Source: Paenibacillus sp. NEAU-GSW1
GTDB lineage: Bacteria > Bacillota > Bacilli > Paenibacillales > Paenibacillaceae
Length of the DNA: 64,000 nucleotides
Reading direction: 5' to 3'
Assembly (NCBI RefSeq): GCF_009737085.1
Contig: NZ_WOVL01000018.1
Span: forward strand, 33,140-97,139
Part shown: piece by piece, positions 55,616-63,750 of the stretch
How positions within the stretch are numbered: the first letter of the stretch is position 1
Layout: every line of letters starts with the position of its first letter
The notes under the pieces: model-generated
Database searches by the model: none
What the model was told of the DNA's origin: nothing
Seen by the model: only the letters and a program-made list of their open reading frames with translations
Translations under genes and position numbers: made by a program

Positions 55616-55858
55616 GTTAAAAAGTCTGCTTTTGATCACGATGTTATTCAAGAAGCGCTCCGGCATCGAATCTTGAATTCAGCCGGGACAAAGCATCTGC
55701 TTCCGAAGTATGTTTCCTGCGGAAACATTTCAGGTTCTCACGTAGTAACCCACTACGCTCCGATCCTCATTCCCTAGCTTCATTCAACCTTCTGCAGCGT
55801 TTTGAAAAAACGCAGCTACGGAAGCATTACTCATGTGCTGAAAACCAGACTTTTTAAC
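55616..55858. mobile_element. 243-bp non-coding element with 18-bp terminal inverted repeats
   Basis: The ends GTTAAAAAGTCTGCTTTT (55616-55633) and AAAACCAGACTTTTTAAC (55841-55858) are inverted copies with 17 of 18 bases matching. Inside are further inverted pairs: ATGTTTCC-TGC-GGAAACAT, CAGCGTTTT-GAA-AAAACGC, and TGCTTCCG with CGGAAGCA near the ends. There is no ORF. The size and structure suggest a MITE-like repeat lodged between thrB and hom. No clear target-site duplication was found. Confidence 0.7.
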
Positions 55859-55874
55859 TTTCATTTAATTGAGA

Positions 55875-57161
55875 TTAGCCTTCTACGCGATAGACGCTCT
55901 TCACTTTGCGAATTACATCAAGCGATTCGAACTTTTGCAGCACTTTATTGATTGCCGCTTTGTTCGCATCATGCGTAATGACGATAATTTCCGCTTCCGG
56001 ATTGGACGGGTTCGGCTGCTGCAGCACGGATTCAAGGCTCACTTCGAAGTCTGCGAACACTTGCGTAATGCGAGCCAGCACGCCTGCGCGGTCGTCCACA
56101 TGGAGCAGAAGGAAGTACTTCGAGCTAATTTGTTCATCCGTTTTCAGCTTTTTCTCTTTAAAGGCTACGACGCCTTGCTTGCCGTTGACGCCCAGCTTCA
56201 AGTTTTTAACGACAGCTACGAGATCGGCTACGATCGATGTCGCCGTTGGCAGCTCGCCGGCGCCAGGGCCGTAGAACATCGTTTCGCCGACAGCCTCGCC
56301 ATATACATAAACCGCATTGTAAACGCCGTTTACCGAAGCGATCGGATGCGATTTTTTAACCATTGTAGGCTGCACGCTGATGCTGAATTCATCGTCCTGG
56401 CGCTCTGCGATGCCGAGCAGCTTCACTTCATAGCCAAGCCGTTTCGCGTACAAAATATCCTCTTTGCTCACCTTCGACATCCCTTGAACGGACACGTCCT
56501 CCAACGCGACATTCGCGCGGAAGCCGAGCGTTGCCAGAATCGTCATTTTGCGCGCAGCGTCCAGTCCTTCTACGTCAGAAGTAGGATCAGCCTCCGCATA
56601 GCCGAGGTCTTGCGCTTCTTTCAGCACGTCGCCGTAGGATGCGCCCTCTTGGCTCATTTTCGTCAAAATGTAGTTGGTTGTACCGTTCACGATGCCCATT
56701 ACTTTCGTAATGCGGTCGGAAGAAAAGCCTTCGATCAGCGTACGGATAATTGGAATGCCTCCGGCAACGCTCGCTTCATACAACACATCGCAGCCATGCT
56801 GCTGCGCTTTTGCCAGTATTTCTTGACCGTGCAGCGCCATCAAGTCTTTGTTTGCCGTCACGACATGCTTGCCGCGGGCCAACGCTTCCATGATGTATTC
56901 CTTTGTATGTGTAATGCCGCCCATGACTTCGACGACAACGTCGATTTCAGGGTGATGGATAATTTCCCACGGATCTTCGGTCAGCTTCGATGCGTCGATC
57001 GAAATGCTGCGCGACTTGTTCTTATTGTTAACAAGCACCTTCTCAATGACGATCGGGGAGCCGACCTGTCCCTGCAAATCTTCTTGATGACCTTCAACGA
57101 TGCGTACAACGCCTGTTCCTACAGTACCGAGTCCAAGCAAACCTACCTTAACTGGCTTCAT
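55875..57161 (-). CDS. hom: Homoserine dehydrogenase
   Basis: A 428-residue monofunctional homoserine dehydrogenase. The NAD(P) loop is VGLLGLGTVGTGVVRIVEGH, the catalytic region has MGIVNGTTNYILTKMSQEGASY and AQDLGYAEADPTSDVEGLDAARKM, and a C-terminal ACT domain (about residues 350-428, FLLLHVDDRAGVLARITQVFADFEVSLESVLQQ) allows threonine feedback. ATG 57161 follows GAGGA by six bases. It is 32 bases downstream of the ACT regulator gene. Confidence 0.97.
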   Translation of the reverse strand: MKPVKVGLLGLGTVGTGVVRIVEGHQEDLQGQVGSPIVIEKVLVNNKNKSRSISIDASKLTEDPWEIIHHPEIDVVVEVMGGITHTKEYIMEALARGKHVVTANKDLMALHGQEILAKAQQHGCDVLYEASVAGGIPIIRTLIEGFSSDRITKVMGIVNGTTNYILTKMSQEGASYGDVLKEAQDLGYAEADPTSDVEGLDAARKMTILATLGFRANVALEDVSVQGMSKVSKEDILYAKRLGYEVKLLGIAERQDDEFSISVQPTMVKKSHPIASVNGVYNAVYVYGEAVGETMFYGPGAGELPTATSIVADLVAVVKNLKLGVNGKQGVVAFKEKKLKTDEQISSKYFLLLHVDDRAGVLARITQVFADFEVSLESVLQQPNPSNPEAEIIVITHDANKAAINKVLQKFESLDVIRKVKSVYRVEG

Positions 57162-57193
57162 CCTAATTCCTCGTTTCTATATTTAATAATAGC

Positions 57194-57631
57194 TTATCCT
57201 TGCCCAATGACGGATGCTTTGCGCACGCCTTGCTGGCTGCGTATGATCTCGATTAACGAACTAAGCTCGCCGGTCATCTGCGATATGTCCACCGAGATGA
57301 CGACATTGGCGAAGCCTTGCAGCGGAATGCTCTGATTCATCGTCAGCACATTGCCCTCGAGGCCTGCTACCAGACTGAGCACCTTGGATAATACGCCCGA
57401 GCGATGCTCCAAATCCATTGCAATCGTGACGATCCGCTCGCGTTCCAGCTCATGGAGCGCATATACGCCATCTTTGTATTTATAAAAGGCGCTGCGGCTA
57501 AGGCCAACCCGCTCCACCGCCTCATGCACCGTCGCTGCGTCTCCCCGTCCAAGCATTTCTTTCACTTGGATCGTCTTCATAATCGCTTCCGGCAGCATAT
57601 CTTCCCGAACGACATAATAACGTTGCGTCAC
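57194..57631 (-). CDS. ACT-domain regulator, ThrR/PheB-like
   Basis: A 145-residue protein with a helix-turn-helix-like N-terminus (DAATVHEAVERVGLSRSAFYKYKDGVYAL) and a C-terminal ACT domain (LEHRSGVLSKVLSLVAGLEGNVLTMNQSIPLQG). In B. subtilis the equivalent (YszB/PheB, now ThrR) represses hom-thrCB. Its place at the head of hom supports control of the same pathway here. GTG 57631 follows GGGAGG by eight bases; the longer frame from 57664 is rejected. Confidence 0.88.
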   Translation of the reverse strand: MTQRYYVVREDMLPEAIMKTIQVKEMLGRGDAATVHEAVERVGLSRSAFYKYKDGVYALHELERERIVTIAMDLEHRSGVLSKVLSLVAGLEGNVLTMNQSIPLQGFANVVISVDISQMTGELSSLIEIIRSQQGVRKASVIGQG

Positions 57632-57747
57632 TATTTCGTCCTCCCTACAAAGACAATTGTTCACCTATAATGGACATTATATCGGAATCTGTCGCCTGCG
57701 GCAATAGGTTATTGCTATGAACTATCTTTTCTGCGAGCCTCATAGCG

Positions 57748-58731
57748 CTAAGTAGTAGCCTTTTGCAACAGCTCCACTTCAAGCTCGTAATTTTTACGTT
57801 CAATAGGTTCGTTGTTAATTAAACGGATTAAATAATCCATTGCCGTTTTGCCGATCGAGTAACTTTGTTGGGAAATGGTCGAAATTTCAGGATAAACCAT
57901 ATCCATCCGGATGCCGTCGAAGCCGATCAACTTCACTTGCTCAGGAACTTTAACTCCCAGTTCGATTAACGCCTTTAAGGCTCCGGCCGCCATCAGGTCA
58001 TTGCCCGCGAATACGCCGTCCACATCGGGATGCAGCTTGAAAATATCCTTCATGGCCTGATAGCCTCCAGCAACGGTAAAATTGCCATAACCGATCAAGC
58101 TTGGCGTAAACCACGGCAAATCCCGGCATTTTTCTTCATAGGCAAGCGTCCTCTCTCTCGACGAAGACACGTATATAGGGCCGGAAATATGCGCGATCTT
58201 GCGACAGCCGGCAGATAGAAGATGTTCAACGGCCATTTCGCCGCCTTGGCGGTTTGCGGCTGTAACCGAAAGAATAGGATAATCGGAAAAAGATTTATCT
58301 ATCGCGACAATCGGAATGGAACGATCCTGCAGGGCAATGATCTGCTCGGGAAGAACGGTATAGGACGAAATAATGATGCCGTCTATTTGCTTGTTGATTA
58401 GCGTTTCAATATAATTCTTCTCTTTATCCGGATTATTGTCTGTATTGCACAGCACAAGCGTAAAGCCGCGAGCCGCTGCTGCGTCCTCTGCCGCGCGGGC
58501 TATTTCCGGGAAAAAGGGGTTTAAAATATCGGGTACCATTAAAGCGACGGCTGCGGTTTTTTTGCCTGCCAAGCTTCTTGCGATATTATTAGGCTTATAA
58601 TTCAGCTTTTGAATGGCTGCCATTACCGCGATTTCCGCCTCCTTGCTGACGTAGCCGCTTTGATTAAGCAGACGGGAAATAGTGGCGACGGACACGCCGG
58701 CCAACTTGCTGACATCTTTAATAGTAGTCAT
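57748..58731 (-). CDS. rbsR: LacI-family transcriptional regulator, RbsR-like
   Basis: A 327-residue repressor. TIKDVSKLAGVSVATISRLLN (given as residues 3-22 plus one) is the DNA-binding helix-turn-helix, with a hinge helix at NNIARSLAG. The sugar-binding core has VPDILNPFFPEIARAAED, DGIIISSY, and GVFAGNDLMAAGALKAL. ATG 58731 lies eleven bases after AAAGGA; a TTG at 58740 is possible. It sits just downstream of rbsB behind a strong terminator and its own promoter, so it likely controls the ribose genes. The rbsR name is inferred from position. Confidence 0.88.
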   Translation of the reverse strand: MTTIKDVSKLAGVSVATISRLLNQSGYVSKEAEIAVMAAIQKLNYKPNNIARSLAGKKTAAVALMVPDILNPFFPEIARAAEDAAAARGFTLVLCNTDNNPDKEKNYIETLINKQIDGIIISSYTVLPEQIIALQDRSIPIVAIDKSFSDYPILSVTAANRQGGEMAVEHLLSAGCRKIAHISGPIYVSSSRERTLAYEEKCRDLPWFTPSLIGYGNFTVAGGYQAMKDIFKLHPDVDGVFAGNDLMAAGALKALIELGVKVPEQVKLIGFDGIRMDMVYPEISTISQQSYSIGKTAMDYLIRLINNEPIERKNYELEVELLQKATT

Positions 58732-58776
58732 TGATAACAAAATCCTTTCGCGAATCAGCCTGACATTTGATATAAA

Positions 58777-58805
58777 GTATACGGAATTATCAATTTAAAA
58801 AACAA
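58777..58805 (-). promoter_or_regulatory. Likely rbsR promoter next to the rbs terminator
   Basis: TTGTTT (58805-58800) and TATACT (58782-58777) on the minus strand are 17 bases apart. The -35 box is made of the 3' arm of the rbs terminator hairpin plus the start of its T-run. Confidence 0.5.
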
Positions 58806-58843
58806 GTGTGTTTACGCTCACAGAAGCGTAAACACACTTGTTT
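58796..58843 (-). terminator. Rho-independent terminator of the rbs operon
   Basis: AAACAAGTGTGTTTACGCT and AGCGTAAACACACTTGTTT form a perfect 19-bp stem with a six-base loop, followed on the minus strand by a T-run. It ends the rbsKDACB transcript. Confidence 0.9.
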
Positions 58844-58862
58844 GGTTGTAGCCTGCGCGTTA

Positions 58863-59816
58863 CTATTTTGCGGAATCTTTCGTAATCAGATCAAGTTCAA
58901 CTGGAATCGATGACTCGACCGCTTCGCCTTTGGCAATCTTAATAGCGGTTTGTACTGCCAACATACCCATCAGATCAGGCTTTTGCGCCACGGTCGCGCT
59001 CAGCTTGCCTGCAAATACTTCCTTCACGGCATCATCAGTCGCATCGAAGCCGACAACTAGAATGCCTGTTGCCCCTGCTGCTTCGATAGCCTTAAGTGCG
59101 CCAAGCGCCATTTCATCGTTGTGTGCGAAAACGGCTTTAATATCTTTGTTGCCTTGCAAAATATTTTCCATGACCGTCAAGCCTTTAGCGCGATCAAAGT
59201 CGGCTGGCTGTTTGGCCGCTACTTGAATGCCGCTGGATTTGGCGATTTCTTCATTAAAGCCCGCACCGCGCTCGCGAGCCGCAGAAGAGCCCGGAATGCC
59301 TTCAAGCTCGACAACCTTGCCCGTACCGTTCAGCTGCTCGGCGATAAACTTCGCGGCGAGCACGCCTCCAGCTTTATTGTCGGAAGCGATATGCGACACG
59401 ACTTTTCCGCCGTCTGCCGTCCGGTCGACCGTAATAACCGGGATGCCTGCAGCGTTTGCGGATTCAACTGCGGGCACGATAGCTGCCGAATCGGTAGGAT
59501 TAATAATGATGACATCTACTTTTTGTTGAATTAAATCTTCGATCGAGGAAGCCTGCTTGGCGGCATCGTCTTGTGCGTCAACCGTAATTAATTCAGCCGA
59601 TTCGGCCGTAGCTGTTTGCTGTGCGCCTTCTTTTAAGGTTACGAAAAATGGATTGCTTTGCGTCGATACGGCAAGTCCGATTTTAATGCCCTCTGTTTTG
59701 GCTCCGCCTTGCTCCGGCTCTTTAGTAGTTTCTGTTCCAGGAGCTGTTGTTGAGCAGCCAGCGAGGAGCAGCGCCGCAATCATGCCGATACTTAGGAGTT
59801 TCGATGTCTTTTTCAT
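58863..59816 (-). CDS. rbsB: Ribose ABC transporter substrate-binding lipoprotein
   Basis: A 317-residue lipoprotein with lipobox LLAGC at residues 17-21 and a Thr/Glu-rich linker. The periplasmic-binding-protein domain has IGLAVSTQSNPFFVTLKEGAQQTA, VDVIIINPTDSAAIVPAVESANAAGIPVITVDRTADGG and VFAHNDEMALGALKAIEAAG, the ribose/galactose-binding pattern. ATG 59816 follows AAGGTGG. It is the last gene of the ribose operon, before the terminator. Ribose is the likely ligand because rbsK and rbsD are present. Confidence 0.95.
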   Translation of the reverse strand: MKKTSKLLSIGMIAALLLAGCSTTAPGTETTKEPEQGGAKTEGIKIGLAVSTQSNPFFVTLKEGAQQTATAESAELITVDAQDDAAKQASSIEDLIQQKVDVIIINPTDSAAIVPAVESANAAGIPVITVDRTADGGKVVSHIASDNKAGGVLAAKFIAEQLNGTGKVVELEGIPGSSAARERGAGFNEEIAKSSGIQVAAKQPADFDRAKGLTVMENILQGNKDIKAVFAHNDEMALGALKAIEAAGATGILVVGFDATDDAVKEVFAGKLSATVAQKPDLMGMLAVQTAIKIAKGEAVESSIPVELDLITKDSAK

Positions 59817-59846
59817 GAGTTAACCACCTTTTTTGTATTATATGAT

Positions 59847-60794
59847 TTAACTATTGGCTTTTTTGCGATCCAGCAATACGGCCAACAGAATAACCATCCC
59901 TTTAACCACTTGTTGATAAAACGAGGAAACGCCAAGCAGATTCAAGCCGTTGTTCAATACGCCGATAATAAGCGCCCCTACCAGCGTACCGACGATCCAT
60001 CCTTTGCCGCCTGACAAGCTGGTACCGCCAAGCACGACGGCTGCGATTGCATCCAGCTCGTAGCCGGTGCCGGCATTTGCCTGCGCCGAGTTCAGGCGGG
60101 ACGTAAGAATAATGCCCGCAAGCGACGAAAGCAGGCCCGTCAAAGCATACACATATATCTTAAAGCGGCCGGTCTTGATACCGGAAAGCAGCGAAGCCTC
60201 TTCATTTCCTCCGATAGCATAAATATTTCTGCCAAAGGTCGTTTTGCGTAACACGAATAATAGTACGGCGAAAATGATGATCGTAATAATTACAGGAACG
60301 GGTACTCCAAAAAAGTAGCCTCCGCCAACTAATGTGAATAATTCGCTTTCAAAACCAGTTATCGGCCTGCCATCCGTATAGACGAGAGCAAAGCCCCGGT
60401 AAATGGTCATCGTAGCCAGCGTCGCGATGAAAGGAGCAATCCTCGCTTTCGTCACGAGCAGCCCGTTAATCGTACCCATTACTCCGCCTGCGGCAAGTCC
60501 GATGATGATTGCGGTTACGGGATCCATCCCTCCGTTCAGCAGCCCTGCCGTCAGTGCTCCGGACAGCGCAAGCGTTGCGCCTACTGAAAGATCGATGCCT
60601 CCGGTCAGTATGACAAAGGTCATGCCGAAAGCGATTAAAGCGTTAATGGAAACTTGGCGGAACACGTTCATTATGTTGTTGACGGTCATAAAATTCGGAC
60701 TTGCGATTATTAAAATGACCGTAATGATAAGAAGTCCGATGAGAGGACCTAACTTTTGCAAAGTGGATGATAATTGTTTTTTGTCAATGGCCAT
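59847..60794 (-). CDS. rbsC: Ribose ABC transporter permease
   Basis: A 315-residue BPD_transp_2 membrane protein with about nine helices. IALNALIAFGMTFVILTGGIDLSVGA-type sequence (here ALIAFGMTFVILTGGIDLSVG), GLLVTKARIAPFIATLATM and GTSLSGGKGWIVGTLVGALIIGVLNNGLNL are the RbsC signatures. ATG 60794 follows AGGAGG by eight bases and overlaps the rbsA stop by eleven bases. Confidence 0.95.
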   Translation of the reverse strand: MAIDKKQLSSTLQKLGPLIGLLIITVILIIASPNFMTVNNIMNVFRQVSINALIAFGMTFVILTGGIDLSVGATLALSGALTAGLLNGGMDPVTAIIIGLAAGGVMGTINGLLVTKARIAPFIATLATMTIYRGFALVYTDGRPITGFESELFTLVGGGYFFGVPVPVIITIIIFAVLLFVLRKTTFGRNIYAIGGNEEASLLSGIKTGRFKIYVYALTGLLSSLAGIILTSRLNSAQANAGTGYELDAIAAVVLGGTSLSGGKGWIVGTLVGALIIGVLNNGLNLLGVSSFYQQVVKGMVILLAVLLDRKKANS

Positions 60795-62286
60795 TGCCGC
60801 TTCCTCCTGTCGCTGCATGCATGATTGTTTCCTGATTCATTTGCGCCTTGTCCAATATAGAGGAGATGCGTCCTTCATGTACGACAATAACGCGGTCGCT
60901 GATACCTAATACTTCTGGCAAATCCGATGAAACCATAAGAATCGTGACGCCTTGCTCGCTAAGCTCGTTCATCATGCTGTAAATTTCCTTTTTCGCCCCG
61001 ACGTCCACGCCTCTAGTCGGCTCGTCCATAATGAACACTTTAGGCAGTTCGCCCAGCCATTTGCCAATGGCAACCTTCTGCTGATTGCCGCCGCTTAACG
61101 ATTTAACCGTTTGCTCGGAATCTCGCGTTCTTATGTTGAATCGCTTGATCATTGTCTCAGCCAGCTCATTATCCTTCTTGGCGGAAATCACGCCTGAGCT
61201 TGCAATCCGTTTGTAATTGGTTAAAGATAAATTTTCCCGGACGGACATGCCGAGTACTAAGCCCTGATGCTTGCGGTCTTCCGTTACGAATACGATCCCC
61301 GCTTCGATAGCCCGCGCCGGATTGTCGATCGTTGCCTCGCGGCCGTCAATATAGATTTTGCCGTGTTTTTTCTTGTCAGCCCCAAACAGCATCCGAACGA
61401 TTTCCGTTCGTCCCGCACCCATAAGCCCGGCGATGCCGACAATCTCGCCTGCCGCTGCGGAGAAGCTGATACCGCTCAGCTTCTTGCCGTCGCTTAAATT
61501 TTCGACTCGAAGCCGCTCTCCTCCAATTTTGCTATTGCGTTCCGGATACCGTTCGCCGATCTCGCGGCCGACCATTAACCGAACAATATGCTCGACCGTC
61601 GTTTCAGCTATCTTCTCGGTTCCAAGAAACGCTCCGTCGCGAAGAACCGAAATACGGTCGCAAATCTGAAAGATTTCCTCCATCCGGTGCGAAATATAGA
61701 CAATGCCTACACCCTCGCGCCGCAGCTGCTCCATGATTTTAAACAGCGCTTCGATTTCACGATCCGTCAGCGCCGCAGTAGGCTCGTCCATAATGAGAAC
61801 CTCGGCTTTTTTAGACAGCGCTTTCGCGATTTCGATCATTTGCTGCTGCCCGATCGACAACGTTTCGGCCGCGGCATCCGGGTCAAGCTCAACGCCCAGC
61901 CGCCGCAAATATTGTTGCGTCTTGCGCTTCATTTCTTTATTCCGTACAATGCCGGATTTGCCGTAGGTAAGCTGTCTGCCGAGAAACATATTTTCGGATA
62001 CGGACAGCTTCGGAATAATGTTTAGCTCCTGGTGAATGATCGCTACGCCCATATCTTCAGCTTCCTTCGGGTTCGCGAACATGACATCCTGTCCCTTGAC
62101 CTTAACCGAGCCGGAGTCGGCTTTGTATACGCCAGTCAAAATTTTCATCAATGTCGATTTGCCTGCGCCATTCTCTCCCATCAGTGCGTGAATTTCGCCC
62201 GGCTTAAGCTGAAATGCGGCGTTCTTCAATACTTGCACCGTAGAAAAGGATTTATGAATTCCGGTCATTTCAATTAGAAAATCCAT
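60784..62286 (-). CDS. rbsA: Ribose ABC transporter ATP-binding protein
   Basis: A 500-residue duplicated ABC ATPase. The first half has Walker A GENGAGKSTL, signature TLSIGQQQMIEIAKALS and Walker B VLIMDEPTAAL. The second half has a degenerate Walker A region (AGLMGAGRTEIV), signature SLSGGNQQKVAIGKWL and Walker B VFIMDEPTRGVDV. That layout, one site intact and one altered, is typical of RbsA. ATG 62286 follows AAGGGGGG by five bases. It energises RbsC. Confidence 0.96.
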   Translation of the reverse strand: MDFLIEMTGIHKSFSTVQVLKNAAFQLKPGEIHALMGENGAGKSTLMKILTGVYKADSGSVKVKGQDVMFANPKEAEDMGVAIIHQELNIIPKLSVSENMFLGRQLTYGKSGIVRNKEMKRKTQQYLRRLGVELDPDAAAETLSIGQQQMIEIAKALSKKAEVLIMDEPTAALTDREIEALFKIMEQLRREGVGIVYISHRMEEIFQICDRISVLRDGAFLGTEKIAETTVEHIVRLMVGREIGERYPERNSKIGGERLRVENLSDGKKLSGISFSAAAGEIVGIAGLMGAGRTEIVRMLFGADKKKHGKIYIDGREATIDNPARAIEAGIVFVTEDRKHQGLVLGMSVRENLSLTNYKRIASSGVISAKKDNELAETMIKRFNIRTRDSEQTVKSLSGGNQQKVAIGKWLGELPKVFIMDEPTRGVDVGAKKEIYSMMNELSEQGVTILMVSSDLPEVLGISDRVIVVHEGRISSILDKAQMNQETIMHAATGGSGNGH

Positions 62287-62316
62287 CTGTGCCCCCCTTT
62301 TGCTGAACAACAGCCT

Positions 62317-62715
62317 TTATTTGAAAATAACGCCTGATTGAAGAATGATGTTCGCATACGGCGTCGCTTCCCCCGTACGAATCACCGCTTTAGCTCGCAA
62401 GGTTAGTTCTTTTAGCTTTTCATGCGTCACGGCGTTGACTGGAATGCCGTTCAACAGCTGTCTGGTACGGTCATAAACCGGTGCATTTTGCTCTGCCATT
62501 TCACTAGCGATTATCGCTGTTTCGACCTCCATGTCGGCGAGCACCGCCTCCAACGTATCCAAGTACGACGGCAGCCCTTGCTTTACCGCCAGATCAATTC
62601 GTTTCACCGAGTCGGGAATAGGGAGTCCGCAATCCCCGATTACGATAATGTCAGTATGGCCCATCCGGGCAATTACCGCTGCTATGTCACTGTTCAATAT
62701 GCCGTTTTTTTTCAT
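62317..62715 (-). CDS. rbsD: D-ribose pyranase
   Basis: A 132-residue RbsD that interconverts beta-pyranose and furanose forms of ribose so that ribokinase can use it. KKNGILNSDIAAVIARMGHTD carries the catalytic His and VIGDCGLPIPDSVKRIDLAV the metal-free active site loop; the protein ends VIRTGEATPYANIILQSGV (cited by its family core RTGEATPYANI). ATG 62715 follows GAGGG by seven bases. It lies 24 bases after rbsK. Confidence 0.96.
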   Translation of the reverse strand: MKKNGILNSDIAAVIARMGHTDIIVIGDCGLPIPDSVKRIDLAVKQGLPSYLDTLEAVLADMEVETAIIASEMAEQNAPVYDRTRQLLNGIPVNAVTHEKLKELTLRAKAVIRTGEATPYANIILQSGVIFK

Positions 62716-62739
62716 TTTTAAACCCTCTCAAGTCAATTA

Positions 62740-63654
62740 CTAGTTTTGTGTTTCAATAAACCTTTCAACGTCTATGCGCAGCGGCATTCCACTCTGGGCG
62801 CCAAGCTTGGTCACCGATAAAGCGCTGGCTGCTACCGCAAACTTTACGGCCTCGTCCAGCGGCGAACCCTCGCTCAGCTTAACGGCTAGCGCACCGTTGA
62901 AGGTGTCGCCTGCACCGGTTGTATCGACGGCCTGTACCTTTCTGCCCGGCTCATGCTTAATCTCCCCGTCCAGCGATTTGTAAAAGGCTCCGTTGCTGCC
63001 GCCCGTCATGACAATTCGGTGAGGATACAAGTCCATCAACCGCTGGAATGACCGATCCGAGTTGTCGCCAAGGCCAAGCAATATGGACAGCTCGTATTCA
63101 TTTGGCGTAATGATATAAACCTGTTCCAGCAGCTCTTGCGGCAGCTTGATAGCAGGAGCAGGATTTAATATAACCGGTATATCCAGCTCATTTGCGAGCT
63201 TGATGGCCGCTTCGACAGTAGCGAACGGAATTTCTTGCTGCAGCAGCAGCATATCTGAATCCGCAATCATTTCCTTCAATGCCGAAATATCTTCCGGAAG
63301 CAGGCTATAGTTAGCTCCTGGAATAACGATAATACGGTTATCGTTGTCGCATACGGTAATCGTCGCGATGCCCGTCGATTGATGAGTAACCGTTTTCACA
63401 TCATCCGTATTAACGCCCTCCTTCTGAAGAGCCTCCAAAAGCTGTTTCCCGAAGTGGTCGTTGCCTACACAGCCGATCATCCTAACCTGAGCGCCAAGCC
63501 GCGCGCAAGCGACTGCTTGATTCGCGCCTTTCCCGCCTGTAAAGCTAGAGAAAACGCTGCCAAAAATCGTCTCGCCTTGATTTGGCATGACATCCGTTTC
63601 GGTAACCATATCTATATTCATGCTTCCAATAACCGTAATCTTTGGCTTAGCCAT
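62740..63654 (-). CDS. rbsK: Ribokinase
   Basis: A 304-residue PfkB-family kinase. ITVIGSMNIDMVTETDVMP and FTGGKGANQAVACARLGA are the N-terminal ribose-binding motifs, and VDTTGAGDTFNGALAVKLSEG is the C-terminal motif with the catalytic Asp and anion hole. It phosphorylates D-ribose to ribose-5-phosphate. ATG 63654 follows AGAGGTG by five bases. It is the first gene of the operon. Confidence 0.97.
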   Translation of the reverse strand: MAKPKITVIGSMNIDMVTETDVMPNQGETIFGSVFSSFTGGKGANQAVACARLGAQVRMIGCVGNDHFGKQLLEALQKEGVNTDDVKTVTHQSTGIATITVCDNDNRIIVIPGANYSLLPEDISALKEMIADSDMLLLQQEIPFATVEAAIKLANELDIPVILNPAPAIKLPQELLEQVYIITPNEYELSILLGLGDNSDRSFQRLMDLYPHRIVMTGGSNGAFYKSLDGEIKHEPGRKVQAVDTTGAGDTFNGALAVKLSEGSPLDEAVKFAVAASALSVTKLGAQSGMPLRIDVERFIETQN

Positions 63655-63679
63655 CCTTGCACCTCTTTATCCATTTCAG

Positions 63680-63709
63680 ATGTAATCGCGTAACATGTAA
63701 TCGGTTACA
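63680..63709. promoter_or_regulatory. Overlapping LacI-type operator and cre-like site before rbsK
   Basis: ATGTAATCGGTTACA (63695-63709) meets every fixed position of the CcpA cre consensus WTGNAANCGNWNNCW and its core TGTAATCGGTTACA is a near-palindrome centred on CG as LacI-family operators are. A second, weaker palindrome ATGTAATCGCGTAACAT lies at 63680-63696, sharing its last bases. Both are just downstream of the -10 box, a position suited to repression by RbsR, CcpA or both. Confidence 0.72.
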
Positions 63710-63721
63710 CATTGTTTTCTC

Positions 63722-63750
63722 ATTTTATAGTCACCTTTTAAGATTGTCAA
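63722..63750 (-). promoter_or_regulatory. Sigma-A-type promoter of the rbs operon
   Basis: TTGACA (63750-63745) and TAAAAT (63727-63722) on the minus strand are 17 bases apart, directly upstream of the operator pair. Confidence 0.8.

Noticed and set aside
55869..57335. A 488-codon plus-strand ORF opposite hom and the ACT regulator
   Set aside because: It spans two clear minus-strand genes and their gap, has an Arg/His/Phe-rich composition typical of antisense frames, and no recognisable motif.
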